A DNA stretch of 31,178 bases, from NCBI GenBank assembly GCA_910584945.1, contig CAJUDY010000001.1, positions 1 to 31,178 of the forward strand, given 5' to 3'. The notes beneath the pieces were generated by a model, which was not told the origin of the DNA, searched no databases, and saw only the letters and a program-made list of their open reading frames with translations. Within the stretch, counting starts at the first letter, position 1. Each line of letters opens with the position of its first letter. A program made the translations under genes and the position numbers. Shown here piece after piece: positions 8,999 through 17,326 of the stretch. The DNA is from an uncultured Lachnospiraceae bacterium (GTDB lineage Bacteria; Bacillota; Clostridia; Lachnospirales; Lachnospiraceae).

Positions 8999-10168
8999 TT
9001 ACTCCCAGTTAAAACAGATTCCCTGGAATCCGTTTGCCTGTATTTCGTTTTCAAAAGAAATCCTTACTGTAGAATTTACAGTGCAGTTGTCAGCTGTTTC
9101 CATGATATATGCTTGGCGAAAGCCATATGGCCAGTCAAATTCATGATTGAAAATCTCTGTATTGTCCGCATATATTTGATAAGCGTTATCTCCTGGGACA
9201 TGATAAGAATAAAGTGCCAGAGTTCCTGTAATGGTTTCCTTTAAGTTCAACGTAAATGTATTTCCTTCTCTCTGAAACTCGTCTGCTCTAAACCATGCGA
9301 AGTGATCAAACTTTTCTACATTGTCATGAACAGGTGAATTGTTCCAGAGGGAATGTCCGAGGCCCGCTTTTACTGCCTGATGAATCACCTCCGTAATTAC
9401 ATTTTTGTAAATTTCCTGACCGGCAGCGTTTGGATGGATTCCATCATCCGTCAGCTGATTGTAAGCGCCATAGTCTCCCGCCATAAAGGGTTCAATGGTA
9501 TCTGCGATTAAAATATCATAGTGTTCCGCCAACTCCTGTATGATCTGTATTTTCTCGGTATATCCCTTTTGAGATGATTCTAAAATAGAAATCATAGAGG
9601 CGCCCGGATATTTAAAATGAGCAGCACGGATCATCCCTTCATAATGCTGGTCAAAGTCATTGATTCCATCATTTTGACCATAGCAAAAAATAATTAGATC
9701 GTAATCAGTCGCCTGGTCCACCGCTTCATAATCGAGAGCCATTAATCGGGCATAGCCTGCATAAGAAGAATTTCCTCCCATAGAAATATTTGTCAAATTT
9801 ATAGAAATTTCATACTTATTCTCTAAATCAGAAACAAGTAGATTTGGCCATTCTTGGGCGCCGATCGAATCTCCAACTATCAGAATATTCACATCGAACC
9901 CCATTGCCAGTTTTTGATAAAAGGATAATATACCGGCTAATTTTTTGCTGAGGATGGTTTCCTTCTGTTCCAGATTTGTCAACTGCTTTGATGAATTCGC
10001 GAGTTGATCTGTTAAGTTCTTTACCTGTTCATTTAAATTATTGATTTGTGTGCTTTTCCATTGTTCGTGGGTGTAAATCTTGTTGAGGAATAGAGATCCT
10101 GCTATAAGTGCACATATGGCTACCCCCCCCCCATAAGCAAAGTATTGTCTGCCTGATGGATTATTCAT
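8999..10168 (-). CDS. Membrane-anchored SGNH/GDSL hydrolase-like protein
   Basis: The product is 389 residues. A single transmembrane segment (about 13-29) is followed by a coiled coil (about 36-78) and an extracytoplasmic SGNH domain. The four family blocks are visible: GDS at 99-101 (nucleophile Ser101), GG at 131-132, GQND at 164-167 (Asn166), and DGIH at 242-245 (Asp242, His245). A C-terminal beta-rich region (about 280-389) may bind carbohydrate. The likely role is O-acetyl esterase or acetyl transfer on the exported polymer. AGGAAGGA precedes the ATG. It is the first gene of cluster A. The coding strand carries ten consecutive Gs at residues 13-16, a possible phase-variation switch. Confidence 0.85.
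   Translation of the reverse strand: MNNPSGRQYFAYGGGVAICALIAGSLFLNKIYTHEQWKSTQINNLNEQVKNLTDQLANSSKQLTNLEQKETILSKKLAGILSFYQKLAMGFDVNILIVGDSIGAQEWPNLLVSDLENKYEISINLTNISMGGNSSYAGYARLMALDYEAVDQATDYDLIIFCYGQNDGINDFDQHYEGMIRAAHFKYPGASMISILESSQKGYTEKIQIIQELAEHYDILIADTIEPFMAGDYGAYNQLTDDGIHPNAAGQEIYKNVITEVIHQAVKAGLGHSLWNNSPVHDNVEKFDHFAWFRADEFQREGNTFTLNLKETITGTLALYSYHVPGDNAYQIYADNTEIFNHEFDWPYGFRQAYIMETADNCTVNSTVRISFENEIQANGFQGICFNWE
10123..10132 (-). repeat. Ten-base G homopolymer within the SGNH gene
   Basis: Ten Cs on the plus strand read as ten Gs on the coding strand, spanning the glycine run near residue 13 in the membrane anchor. A gain or loss of one base would shift the frame at about codon 15 and abolish the product. 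Homopolymers of this kind near gene starts are classic slipped-strand phase-variation sites. Confidence 0.85.
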
Positions 10169-10202
10169 GATGTGGTCCTTCCTGTCTATAGCTTAATTGT
10201 TT

Positions 10203-10231
10203 TTTATCGCATATTAATTTTTTAATATCAA
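10203..10231 (-). promoter_or_regulatory. Candidate promoter for cluster A
   Basis: Read on the minus strand, TTGATA (10226-10231) and GATAAA (10203-10208) are separated by 17 bases and lie upstream of the SGNH gene start at 10168. The -10 match is moderate, so this is only the best candidate. It is divergent from, and almost abuts, the hicA promoter. Confidence 0.35.
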
Positions 10232-10236
10232 AAATC

Positions 10237-10265
10237 TTGACGACACGTACAGCACGTGCTAAAAT
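10237..10265 (+). promoter_or_regulatory. hicA promoter with a palindromic operator in the spacer
   Basis: TTGACG (10237-10242) and TAAAAT (10260-10265) are spaced by 17 bases, a near-consensus sigma-A promoter. The spacer ends in the perfect ten-base palindrome AGCACGTGCT (10251-10260), which touches the -10. HicB or HicAB complexes commonly autorepress by binding palindromes at their own promoter, so this is the likely operator. The promoter is directly visible; the operator role is inference. Confidence 0.8.
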
Positions 10266-10286
10266 ATCTCTGTAAGGAGGAGGAAC

Positions 10287-10463
10287 ATGAAAGACAAAGA
10301 GCTACTAAAACTTTTGAAGAGGAATGGGTGGAACGTAGTCAGAATTAACGGCAGCCATCATGTTCTTCAAAAAGATGGAAAAACTACAGTTGTTCCCCTG
10401 CACGGCAAAGATGTTCCTGCTGGCTTACTTAATCGTATTCTTAAAGAAGCAGGGCTGAAATAG
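10287..10463 (+). CDS. hicA: HicA-family mRNA interferase toxin
   Basis: This short gene encodes 58 residues: a small double-stranded-RNA-binding-like fold of the HicA family. It has the N-terminal KELLKLLKRNGW, the signature GSHH at 22-25 holding the likely catalytic histidine, and a C-terminal VPAGLLNRILKEAG segment. HicA toxins cleave mRNA and stop growth when not bound by HicB. AAGGAGGAGG precedes the ATG at ideal spacing. The gene is about the usual HicA length, is complete, and is followed 40 bases later by hicB on the same transcript. Confidence 0.93.
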   Translation: MKDKELLKLLKRNGWNVVRINGSHHVLQKDGKTTVVPLHGKDVPAGLLNRILKEAGLK

Positions 10464-10503
10464 TCCGCGTCACTTTCAATCTGTTAGATTAGGAGGTATG
10501 ATT

Positions 10504-10881
10504 ATGTTGTTTGTATATCCGGCTGTCTTCCACAAAGAAGAGGATGCTTACTGGGTTGAGTTTCCTGATCTGGAGGGCTGTCATACTTATGGCAGTTCTA
10601 TCAATGAAACGATGGAAGCAGCACAAGAGGCTTTAGGTGCTTATCTCATCACCCTTCTGGAACAGGAAAGAACAATTTCTACTCCTTCCGATATCTCTTC
10701 CCTTCGTGTGGACGATGGTTTTTCTTCACTGGTATCCTGTGATATCAACCAGTATAAGGACACTAAAGCGGTAAAAAAAACTTTAACTATACCATCATGG
10801 CTGAATGACCGTGCCATCTCTATGGGGGTAAATTTTTCACAGGTGCTGCAGGAAGCACTTCTTGCAAAAATACAGGCATGA
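10504..10881 (+). CDS. hicB: HicB-family antitoxin
   Basis: The product is 125 residues. The N-terminal HicB domain (about 1-70) has the family pattern of FHKEEDAYWVEFPDLEGC and then YGSSINETMEAAQEAL. A C-terminal DNA-binding segment (about 90-125, with TIPSWLNDRAISMGVNFSQ) looks like a ribbon-helix-helix. It would neutralise HicA and repress the shared promoter. Two in-frame ATGs occur at 10498 and 10504; AGGAGG sits one base from the first and seven from the second, so the second is chosen. A hairpin terminator follows its stop closely. The pair lies between the two polysaccharide clusters on the opposite strand. Confidence 0.93.
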   Translation: MLFVYPAVFHKEEDAYWVEFPDLEGCHTYGSSINETMEAAQEALGAYLITLLEQERTISTPSDISSLRVDDGFSSLVSCDINQYKDTKAVKKTLTIPSWLNDRAISMGVNFSQVLQEALLAKIQA

Positions 10882-10893
10882 CGAGTAACTCGC

Positions 10894-10928
10894 CGCCCCG
10901 TTTTGTTTTAGAAACGGGGCGAATCTCT
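10894..10928 (+). terminator. Hairpin terminator after hicB
   Basis: CGCCCCGTTT-type arms at 10894-10903 and 10912-10921 form a ten-base-pair stem with an eight-base loop, starting 13 bases after the hicB stop. The following T content is modest. The stem is symmetrical enough to act on either strand and could also stop readthrough from cluster B, which ends at 11020 on the other strand. Confidence 0.75.
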
Positions 10929-11019
10929 TTATAAAGACAATAGACATCGAACAGGAAGGATATCCACAATTACTTATTTATGTTCAATCGTCTTTAACCC
11001 CAATAAAAAGCCTATACAA

Positions 11020-12543
11020 TCATTTGGCATAAATGGTTACTAACTTGTTCAATAATATTTGATATGATTCCGTTTTCCTATAAAATAATAATTCGAATAA
11101 TATCCAAATCATCACACTACATACTATTTTAAGTATAATTCCCGATAATCCATTTGCATTTATTCTTGTGCAGAATACAAAAACTGTAATTAAATTTAAT
11201 AAGCAAACAAAAAAATCTTTACCTTGCTGTTTAAAATAAATACTTACTTTCTTGTTCAATCTTTTAAAAACGATTCTACCCTCGAACCAGAAGGAAGTCA
11301 CAAAACGAGATACAAAAGTGGCTGCTATTACACCAGAGATTCCGAATAATTGTCCCCCAACTATAGACAAAAAGATATTAATAATAGCTGAAAACACATT
11401 AATGTACTGAACTTCTTTAAATAGTCCCATTGTTGCCCGATAGATCCAAACAGTATTCGTTGCCATACGAAGATAAAAAGCTATCAAAATAGCAATTACC
11501 AAAAAATCATCCATCACATATTGTTCGCCAATCCAGAGAGGAATAAAATCCTGAATAACAGCTGCATAAGTAACTGTACATATTCTTCCAAAAGAAGAAA
11601 AAAGGTGCATACAGACTTTAAACATTTGAAAAGATTTATCTTTGTTTCCCTCAATGTTAAGATTACCATAACTTGCGACTAAACCATTCGCTATAATTCC
11701 CCCCACATTTACAAGGTAGGTAATAAGTAAATAATAGTTAGAATAGTATCCGACAAAGATTGTCCCAAACATAATTGAAATAATTATATTATCGGTCTGA
11801 TCAAGAATTGTATCTGATATTTTAAACAGAAATGTTGCCTTAATATTTTTGAATAATTCTTTTTTCTCAAAACTGGTTTCTTTAAAATTCCAATTAAATT
11901 TCTCAAGTCTTCTCAAATATGGATAATGCCTGCACGCAATAGTATTAACAATAAAATTATTAAAAATTGTACAAATAACCTGAATTATCAAATATACAAG
12001 AAAGCTGTGCAGTATTAATAAACTGATTATTTGTAAAAGATACATTACAATAGTGGTTGTTGCGGAACATAAGTTTGATATATAGCTTTTTTGGTCCGCG
12101 TTTAAAACCATTGTTCTGTAGATCACAAAGTATGATGCTACAGAGTTAAACAAATATAATAGATAATAAATAATTAATTCATAAGCATCAAGATCACTTC
12201 TTACAATGACTTTTAGAAGTGGGATGAATAGCATCCCCAAAACTAAAATAACCAGCACGATAACAGCATATATTTTTCTAAAAAGTCCTACCAGAGATTT
12301 TATCTTTATCTCATCATGATTATTTAGCACCGGATACAAATAAAACATTAAAACATTGCCAATGCCCAGTTCAGCTAAAGAAAGAACGGAAAGTATATTT
12401 GTATATAAACTGTTAACACCTATATACTCTGCTCCGAGTAATCTGATAAAAGAAGTCCTTGTGACAAACGCAAGCAACATCAGGACAATTTTATTCATCA
12501 GACCAGTCATGATATTTTTAAATGCTTTATTGCTTCTGCTCAT
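11020..12543 (-). CDS. Wzx-type oligosaccharide flippase (cluster B)
   Basis: This 507-residue polytopic membrane protein is of the MOP/polysaccharide transporter type. The N-terminus MSRSNKAFKNIMTGLMNKIV is followed by RTSFIRLLGAEYIGVNSLY and LSLAELGIGNVLMFYLYP, a pattern common in Gram-positive capsule flippases. About twelve to fourteen hydrophobic helices are visible. It would export the cluster B repeat unit on its lipid carrier. It is the last gene of cluster B, 16 bases after the GT4 stop, and its coding sequence is very AT-rich compared with the cluster A flippase. The ribosome site is weak (GAGAAA), as expected for a coupled gene. Confidence 0.92.
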   Translation of the reverse strand: MSRSNKAFKNIMTGLMNKIVLMLLAFVTRTSFIRLLGAEYIGVNSLYTNILSVLSLAELGIGNVLMFYLYPVLNNHDEIKIKSLVGLFRKIYAVIVLVILVLGMLFIPLLKVIVRSDLDAYELIIYYLLYLFNSVASYFVIYRTMVLNADQKSYISNLCSATTTIVMYLLQIISLLILHSFLVYLIIQVICTIFNNFIVNTIACRHYPYLRRLEKFNWNFKETSFEKKELFKNIKATFLFKISDTILDQTDNIIISIMFGTIFVGYYSNYYLLITYLVNVGGIIANGLVASYGNLNIEGNKDKSFQMFKVCMHLFSSFGRICTVTYAAVIQDFIPLWIGEQYVMDDFLVIAILIAFYLRMATNTVWIYRATMGLFKEVQYINVFSAIINIFLSIVGGQLFGISGVIAATFVSRFVTSFWFEGRIVFKRLNKKVSIYFKQQGKDFFVCLLNLITVFVFCTRINANGLSGIILKIVCSVMIWILFELLFYRKTESYQILLNKLVTIYAK

Positions 12544-12559
12544 TATGACAATTTCTCAT

Positions 12560-13594
12560 TCAATACAGGTTATTCATATTTTTTCTAAATGAACTTGTTG
12601 TTTGCGATTGAATTAGTTTATCCATAAATTCCGTATAGACAACAGGATACTTAATAGCGTTTTCTATAGCCTGGGTCAAACTGTATATGTTCCCGGCAAT
12701 AGCTGAATATCCAATTTTATAACTTTTTATATATTCTCCAATATTGCTATGTTCAGATCCAACAATCGTCTTTTTTAAACGAATTCCTTCAGTCATAGGA
12801 CCACTGGTCCCTTCAAATGCTTTGGAATATGGAACGGCAATGATATCCGCTGCGGCAATACACGCAGCAAATTCTTCATCTGTTATAAATCTTAAAATTG
12901 CTGTATTAGGCATTGATATTTCATTAAGTCTTTGCTTGATATATGCTTCTGAATAAAAAGTCGGTTTACCTGCTATCACTAAATAGTAGGGGAGCGTCAC
13001 CTGTAACAAAGCATCAAACAAAACGTCCAGTGACTTATATTCAGCCATAACACCAACTACTGAAATCACAGGGTTCTTTGTACTGATATTTAAATATTTT
13101 CGTGCCGCTTCAATTGTAAAATAATAATTTTCTAAAACTGAAGGGTATGCAATAAAATGGATTTTATATCTATATTGCTTGGGAAGTAAATTTTCACTTC
13201 CCATAATATGCGTAGTCATCGCCTGGATTTTCTTCATAATTAAAATCCGGGAAAGATTTTTAAGCATTTTATTTTCCATACGATGAAAAGACACAATTAA
13301 TTTGAATTTTTTAAATTTTCCGAGTCCTATTCCAAAAGATTTATAAAGAACATCCCCAAACACAAAATGTACAACTTGAACATGCTCTTTTATTGCAATT
13401 CTATATATTTTTTCTATCCATTTTAGATAGGAAATGATATCATATCTTTCATATTTTATTATATATGTTTTTCCCTTGAGATCACTTGTTTTCTCAGGTA
13501 ATATATAGATATTATCATTGTTAAAATCTGTAAGAGCTTTTAAATATGGCAAATGATGTCCACTTAATGATATATCTACATATAATATTTTCAT
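12560..13594 (-). CDS. GT4-like glycosyltransferase (cluster B)
   Basis: The product is 344 residues with a GT-B layout. The N-terminal domain opens MKILYVDISLSGHHLPYL, and the C-terminal donor domain has VISVVGVMAEYKSLDVLFDA near 176-195 and an EX7E motif, EGTSGPMTE at 261-269. No transmembrane segment or signal peptide is seen. It is a cytoplasmic retaining transferase adding one sugar to the lipid-linked repeat unit. It lies between the sugar epimerase gene and the flippase in the AT-rich block. Its N-terminus is divergent from well-known GT4s, so the donor cannot be guessed. Confidence 0.82.
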   Translation of the reverse strand: MKILYVDISLSGHHLPYLKALTDFNNDNIYILPEKTSDLKGKTYIIKYERYDIISYLKWIEKIYRIAIKEHVQVVHFVFGDVLYKSFGIGLGKFKKFKLIVSFHRMENKMLKNLSRILIMKKIQAMTTHIMGSENLLPKQYRYKIHFIAYPSVLENYYFTIEAARKYLNISTKNPVISVVGVMAEYKSLDVLFDALLQVTLPYYLVIAGKPTFYSEAYIKQRLNEISMPNTAILRFITDEEFAACIAAADIIAVPYSKAFEGTSGPMTEGIRLKKTIVGSEHSNIGEYIKSYKIGYSAIAGNIYSLTQAIENAIKYPVVYTEFMDKLIQSQTTSSFRKNMNNLY

Positions 13595-13633
13595 AAGATT
13601 CTCTGCTTTCCGGACTTTAATACATAAATATAA

Positions 13634-14626
13634 TTATATTTTAATATTTTTCTCAATCCATATATAAGATTCGCGTAGACCATCCTTAAGTGATATTTTG
13701 GGTTCCCATCCTAATATCTTTTTTGCTTTTGAGTAATCTGCGCAACGAGCTTTATCGCCTTCTGGTTTGGATACATCATAATATGGTGTGATTTTTTTAC
13801 CTGATATTTTAATAATCTCTTCTGTTATTTGCTTGATGGATGTGCAACTGGACGGCCCAATTTGAATATATCCATGTCCCCAACCTTTATTAAGCGCTAA
13901 AATTAAAGCATCTACAACATCTTTTACATGGATAAAGGCGCGGCCTTGCTCTCCGCTTCCCCACACATCCATAGATTCCTTCGGATAGTTTACTGCTTTT
14001 CGAATTAATGCAGGTATCACCTGACTTCGCTCACCAAAATCAGTTGGTGTTCCATAAACATTATGGAACATCAAAGTACAGCAGGGAATTCCTGTTTCCT
14101 TCTCAAGATATCCCAATTCGAGCTGGCCCATAAGTTTGCTCCAGCCATATGCAGATTCCGGAAATGCCGGAAATAGTTCCTCTTCATGTAATGGTTCCGG
14201 ATCAAGCGTATTTTGACGTGTAAATGGAAAGCTGCAAACAGTACCAACGTAAAGCAGTCCTTTGATTTTTTCTTTCCCTTGTCTTCTGCAACACTCAAAT
14301 ACATTAGAGTTGATTAAATTATTAATCCGAAATAATTCTCCCTGATTTTTAAACACATAATCAATTCCTGCAACCACATCCGCCAAATGTACAATATAAT
14401 CTGTTATACCAATGATACTGTTGGCCTCTTCATAAATTGTCAAATCTTTTTTAAAAAAATGTGTATTAAGATCAATGACAGGAATCCCATATTCATCATT
14501 CAAATATTCAAGTTTTCCACGCCAAAGATTGTCAACCACATAAGTATCCCACCCGTCATGAACAAGACGTTTGACAAGATTACTTCCGATCATTCCGCAG
14601 CCACCGGTTACTAAAATGCTTTTCAT
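13634..14626 (-). CDS. NAD-dependent SDR-family sugar epimerase/dehydratase
   Basis: This 330-residue extended short-chain dehydrogenase has the Rossmann motif TGGCGMIGS at 7-15, Asp32 at the end of strand 2 (NAD preference), and the catalytic YxxxK at Tyr160-Lys164. GTVCSFPF near 128-135 places a cysteine where GDP-mannose 3,5-epimerases have one, and FHNVYGTP and WGSGEQGRAFIHV follow the same order. It therefore most resembles the GDP-mannose-epimerase/GDP-fucose-synthase branch rather than GalE. It would make a nucleotide sugar for the cluster B polymer. A 329-base gap separates it from the upstream Wzy gene. The SDR call is sure; the substrate is an inference. Confidence 0.87.
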   Translation of the reverse strand: MKSILVTGGCGMIGSNLVKRLVHDGWDTYVVDNLWRGKLEYLNDEYGIPVIDLNTHFFKKDLTIYEEANSIIGITDYIVHLADVVAGIDYVFKNQGELFRINNLINSNVFECCRRQGKEKIKGLLYVGTVCSFPFTRQNTLDPEPLHEEELFPAFPESAYGWSKLMGQLELGYLEKETGIPCCTLMFHNVYGTPTDFGERSQVIPALIRKAVNYPKESMDVWGSGEQGRAFIHVKDVVDALILALNKGWGHGYIQIGPSSCTSIKQITEEIIKISGKKITPYYDVSKPEGDKARCADYSKAKKILGWEPKISLKDGLRESYIWIEKNIKI

Positions 14627-14955
14627 CTTATGCCCTTTCTTTACTTAACTAAATTTATTCTAAAGTAGTTATTTCCAAAAGTGTTTTTATCCGTGCAGAT
14701 TTTTTTTAAAGCAGATGCCTTATCAGTACACTTTGTTTCGGAAATATCTAATTTGAGTTTCTTCACTCTTCACTTAATTAGGCTTACGTTTTCGCTTGTA
14801 ATAATCCCTCTAATAATTCCTTTTTTACGAAGTAACTCCAATTCTATTCTGCTATGAATAAGATTTTTGATCATCCTACAATTATCGATTATTGAAATGT
14901 TTTTAATTCGATATTATCCTTTTTATCAAACTGTTTTGTTCTGTCATTATATAGT
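14627..14955 (-). other. AT-rich intergenic gap inside cluster B
   Basis: This gap of 329 bases breaks an otherwise tightly packed operon. It holds no complete gene. On the minus strand one frame from 14874 to 14641 stays open apart from one TGA at 14770-14772; it is listed separately as a possible remnant. No convincing promoter, terminator or repeat was found in the rest. Confidence 0.6.
14641..14874 (-). pseudogene. Possible remnant of a hexapeptide acyltransferase gene
   Basis: On the minus strand an ATG at 14872-14874 opens a frame of 34 residues ending TGA at 14770-14772, and the same frame continues for 42 more codons to TAA at 14641-14643. The first part (RIELELLRKKGIIRGI then ITSENVSLIK) resembles the basic lead-in and first turn of LbH acetyltransferases often found in such operons. 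No glycine-rich hexapeptide repeats follow, and there is no proper ribosome site. It could be chance coding in AT-rich DNA. The resemblance is weak. Confidence 0.25.
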
Positions 14956-16272
14956 TTAAAACTCTCTTGATAAACTAAAAAGATTTTTATACACTTTACA
15001 AATAATTACAATAGTAAATGGATATGAAAGCATAAAAAAATGATTGCTAAAAAACATTTCTAAAGTTGCTTGTGATACTATTGCATAAATTGCAACATCA
15101 AATGCAGAATTTGAAATTTTGAATCTATTATAGATTATTCCAACAAAAAATCCCAAAAAACATGATCCAAAAGCTGATCCAACTATTCCAAAATCTTTAT
15201 AAAGCACAGTTACATATGTGAACGTGTTAAAATTGCTATAAGGAATCAATTCGTATTCTTTGTAAAATAAATGATCAAATTGCAACCATGAAATTAATGG
15301 TTTAAAAAACCATAGTCCATAAGTTAAATTACTTTGTGTTTCCATAATATATTGAACGTTGTTCCATGCAGAGACCAGATACATATAAGGCATACGTAAT
15401 ATTGGATGAGCGTTCCAGATTATATCTCCCTGAAATTCTCCGTTAGAGTTTCTAAAATATGATTTTATTGATTCCAACAATAGTTGTAGTGAAAAATTAT
15501 TTTGTTCTTGTATAAGTGCTTTCATCGGAAAAGCAACAAAAAGGAAAAATAATCCTGCAATAGTGAGCCCGATATATAATCTTTTTGTTTGATGTTTGTT
15601 TTTTGCAAAATATTTTTTGTAAGAAATGGCTGTAATAAGAATATAACTTAATAAAATAGTTTTATTAAAACTATATATAAATGTAAAACCAACAAATAAA
15701 TACATGGAAATAATAGTAGTTTTATTTCTCGATTTCCATGCTAAAGCGATTGCTGGAAAAACAAAATAAGATAATATATTAGACATAAAAAAAGGACGAT
15801 GCAGTATAAAACTGTAAACAAATGAAAATTCACCTAAAAAAAATAATATCCATGAATGTTGTACCAAAATTCGATTTGATGATCTATTAAATGTTTGGGC
15901 TGTAAAATGGTTTTTATTTTTTTTGTTAGTTAAACTTAATGCTAGTAAAAAAGCAAAAAAATTAATAACTCCAAGACCCCATGTACTAATTGTTAGTTCA
16001 TTAAAATACCAATTACTAATATTTTCATTATATAAAAGTAGGGACAATGGCGTAAGAGAGAAATAAATATATGGATTCATTAAATCTTTCTCTTGGATTC
16101 CCTTTAGCAGAGAATATACCACACACATACCTACACATGAACGCACAAAAAAGACAGATATGCTATTAGAATAGCCTATGATCCAAAAGACAACTATGAT
16201 AATAGTAAAAGTCAGGATAAATGGCCGTTTGTTTGTTTTGATACATCTAAATTTTGTTTGTTCATAATTCAT
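14956..16272 (-). CDS. Wzy-like oligosaccharide repeat-unit polymerase (cluster B)
   Basis: The product is about 438 residues, with roughly ten to twelve transmembrane helices and a long extracytoplasmic loop in the second half (from FPMKALIQEQ to WLQFDHLFYKEYELIPYSN). This matches O-antigen-polymerase-type proteins that join repeat units outside the membrane. It shares no obvious similarity with the cluster A polymerase, as expected if the two make different linkages. A TTG four codons earlier also opens the frame, but the ATG at 16270-16272 follows AGGTG and is preferred. It sits between a glycosyltransferase and the gap before the epimerase. The role is inferred from topology and context. 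Confidence 0.82.
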   Translation of the reverse strand: MNYEQTKFRCIKTNKRPFILTFTIIIVVFWIIGYSNSISVFFVRSCVGMCVVYSLLKGIQEKDLMNPYIYFSLTPLSLLLYNENISNWYFNELTISTWGLGVINFFAFLLALSLTNKKNKNHFTAQTFNRSSNRILVQHSWILFFLGEFSFVYSFILHRPFFMSNILSYFVFPAIALAWKSRNKTTIISMYLFVGFTFIYSFNKTILLSYILITAISYKKYFAKNKHQTKRLYIGLTIAGLFFLFVAFPMKALIQEQNNFSLQLLLESIKSYFRNSNGEFQGDIIWNAHPILRMPYMYLVSAWNNVQYIMETQSNLTYGLWFFKPLISWLQFDHLFYKEYELIPYSNFNTFTYVTVLYKDFGIVGSAFGSCFLGFFVGIIYNRFKISNSAFDVAIYAIVSQATLEMFFSNHFFMLSYPFTIVIICKVYKNLFSLSREF

Positions 16273-16297
16273 AAAACACCTCAATCTTGTATCAAAA

Positions 16298-17311
16298 TTA
16301 TCTAGTAGAATCTCTAAAAAATAAATATTTTATTTTATACGATATTCTTTGATAATCACCATATCTAATCGCTTTAATGAGTGAAACTAACTTTCTCCAT
16401 GTTTTACGAGTAGGGGAATTCCATGCTAACACTTGATTTACATATTTTTCATATTTTAAATCTCTAATTGTAAACTGTGGGTGCCTAAGAGGAAATTCCA
16501 TCTCAAATTTTTGAGTAAAAAATAATCGCCTATATCCATTTGGTATTTTTTTTAATGTATCAGCGGAATGCATTGCATCATAACCAACACCAATATTAGA
16601 AACCATATTACGACAAGGCACAATATAAATTTGGTTTTCTGAAAATCTCAAAAGGTTTTTATAAAATTCTACGTGAGGTATATGCCCTTCCCACATAGGA
16701 TTGTCAACAGTACGTTGAATACGTTTTTCATAACCAGGTTTTATTTGACGTGCTACGTCTTTGATACAACGGATAGCATATAAATTATCTCTAAAATCAA
16801 GAGACATACTTTCATATGTACGTTTCCAGAGTGCATAGCCCCAGATAGAACCTTCGCCGCAAAAGAAATAATCTCCGTCCGGTTCTCCATATGTCCCCAT
16901 ATAATTGAATCCTGTAATAAAATGAATACGTAAATCGTGTTCATATCTGATTAACAACTGACGACAATATTCGAAAAAGGAATCCGAAACAACCAAGTCA
17001 TCTTCAAGAAAAACGCATCGGTCTACGATTGAAAAAACTTGGTCCATTGCATTAAAATATGTTTTAAAAAGTCCTTGATTTTCAGAGGCATAATAACGGT
17101 ACACATCGCAATCCCAATCTATGTTCGCTACTATACTTTTACATTTTTTCACTTTTTCTATGTCTTCCGGGACATCTTTCCTTGGCCCATCAGCAATCAA
17201 AAAAAGGACTTTTGGTTTTACTCTTCTTATAACAGAAAATGTTTTTTCTAAACAATTTGCTCGTGCAAAAAAATTAATTGCAACGGGAATATCGATTCCC
17301 CACTTTTCCAT
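16298..17311 (-). CDS. HlpA-like GT-A glycosyltransferase (cluster B)
   Basis: The product is 337 residues, resembling the glycosyltransferase group often annotated as hemolysin-like HlpA. The GT-A core has DGPR at 41-44, an NQGLFKTYFNAMDQVF stretch after residue 78, and the metal-binding LEDD at 102-105. FFCGEGSIWGYALWKRTY follows near 150-166, the acceptor-side signature of this group. There is no transmembrane segment. It would transfer a sugar to the repeat unit in the cytoplasm; the hemolysin name is historical and not evidence of toxicity. It lies 25 bases upstream of the polymerase start and 15 bases after the preceding GT4 stop. Confidence 0.8.
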   Translation of the reverse strand: MEKWGIDIPVAINFFARANCLEKTFSVIRRVKPKVLFLIADGPRKDVPEDIEKVKKCKSIVANIDWDCDVYRYYASENQGLFKTYFNAMDQVFSIVDRCVFLEDDLVVSDSFFEYCRQLLIRYEHDLRIHFITGFNYMGTYGEPDGDYFFCGEGSIWGYALWKRTYESMSLDFRDNLYAIRCIKDVARQIKPGYEKRIQRTVDNPMWEGHIPHVEFYKNLLRFSENQIYIVPCRNMVSNIGVGYDAMHSADTLKKIPNGYRRLFFTQKFEMEFPLRHPQFTIRDLKYEKYVNQVLAWNSPTRKTWRKLVSLIKAIRYGDYQRISYKIKYLFFRDSTR

Positions 17312-17326
17312 ACAAAATCCTCTTCT

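Noticed and set aside
10933..10997. Imperfect inverted repeat between hicB and the cluster B flippase
   Set aside because: Arms match only in two short pieces (AAAGAC/GTCTTT and GAAC/GTTC) with unequal spacing, so a terminator cannot be supported.
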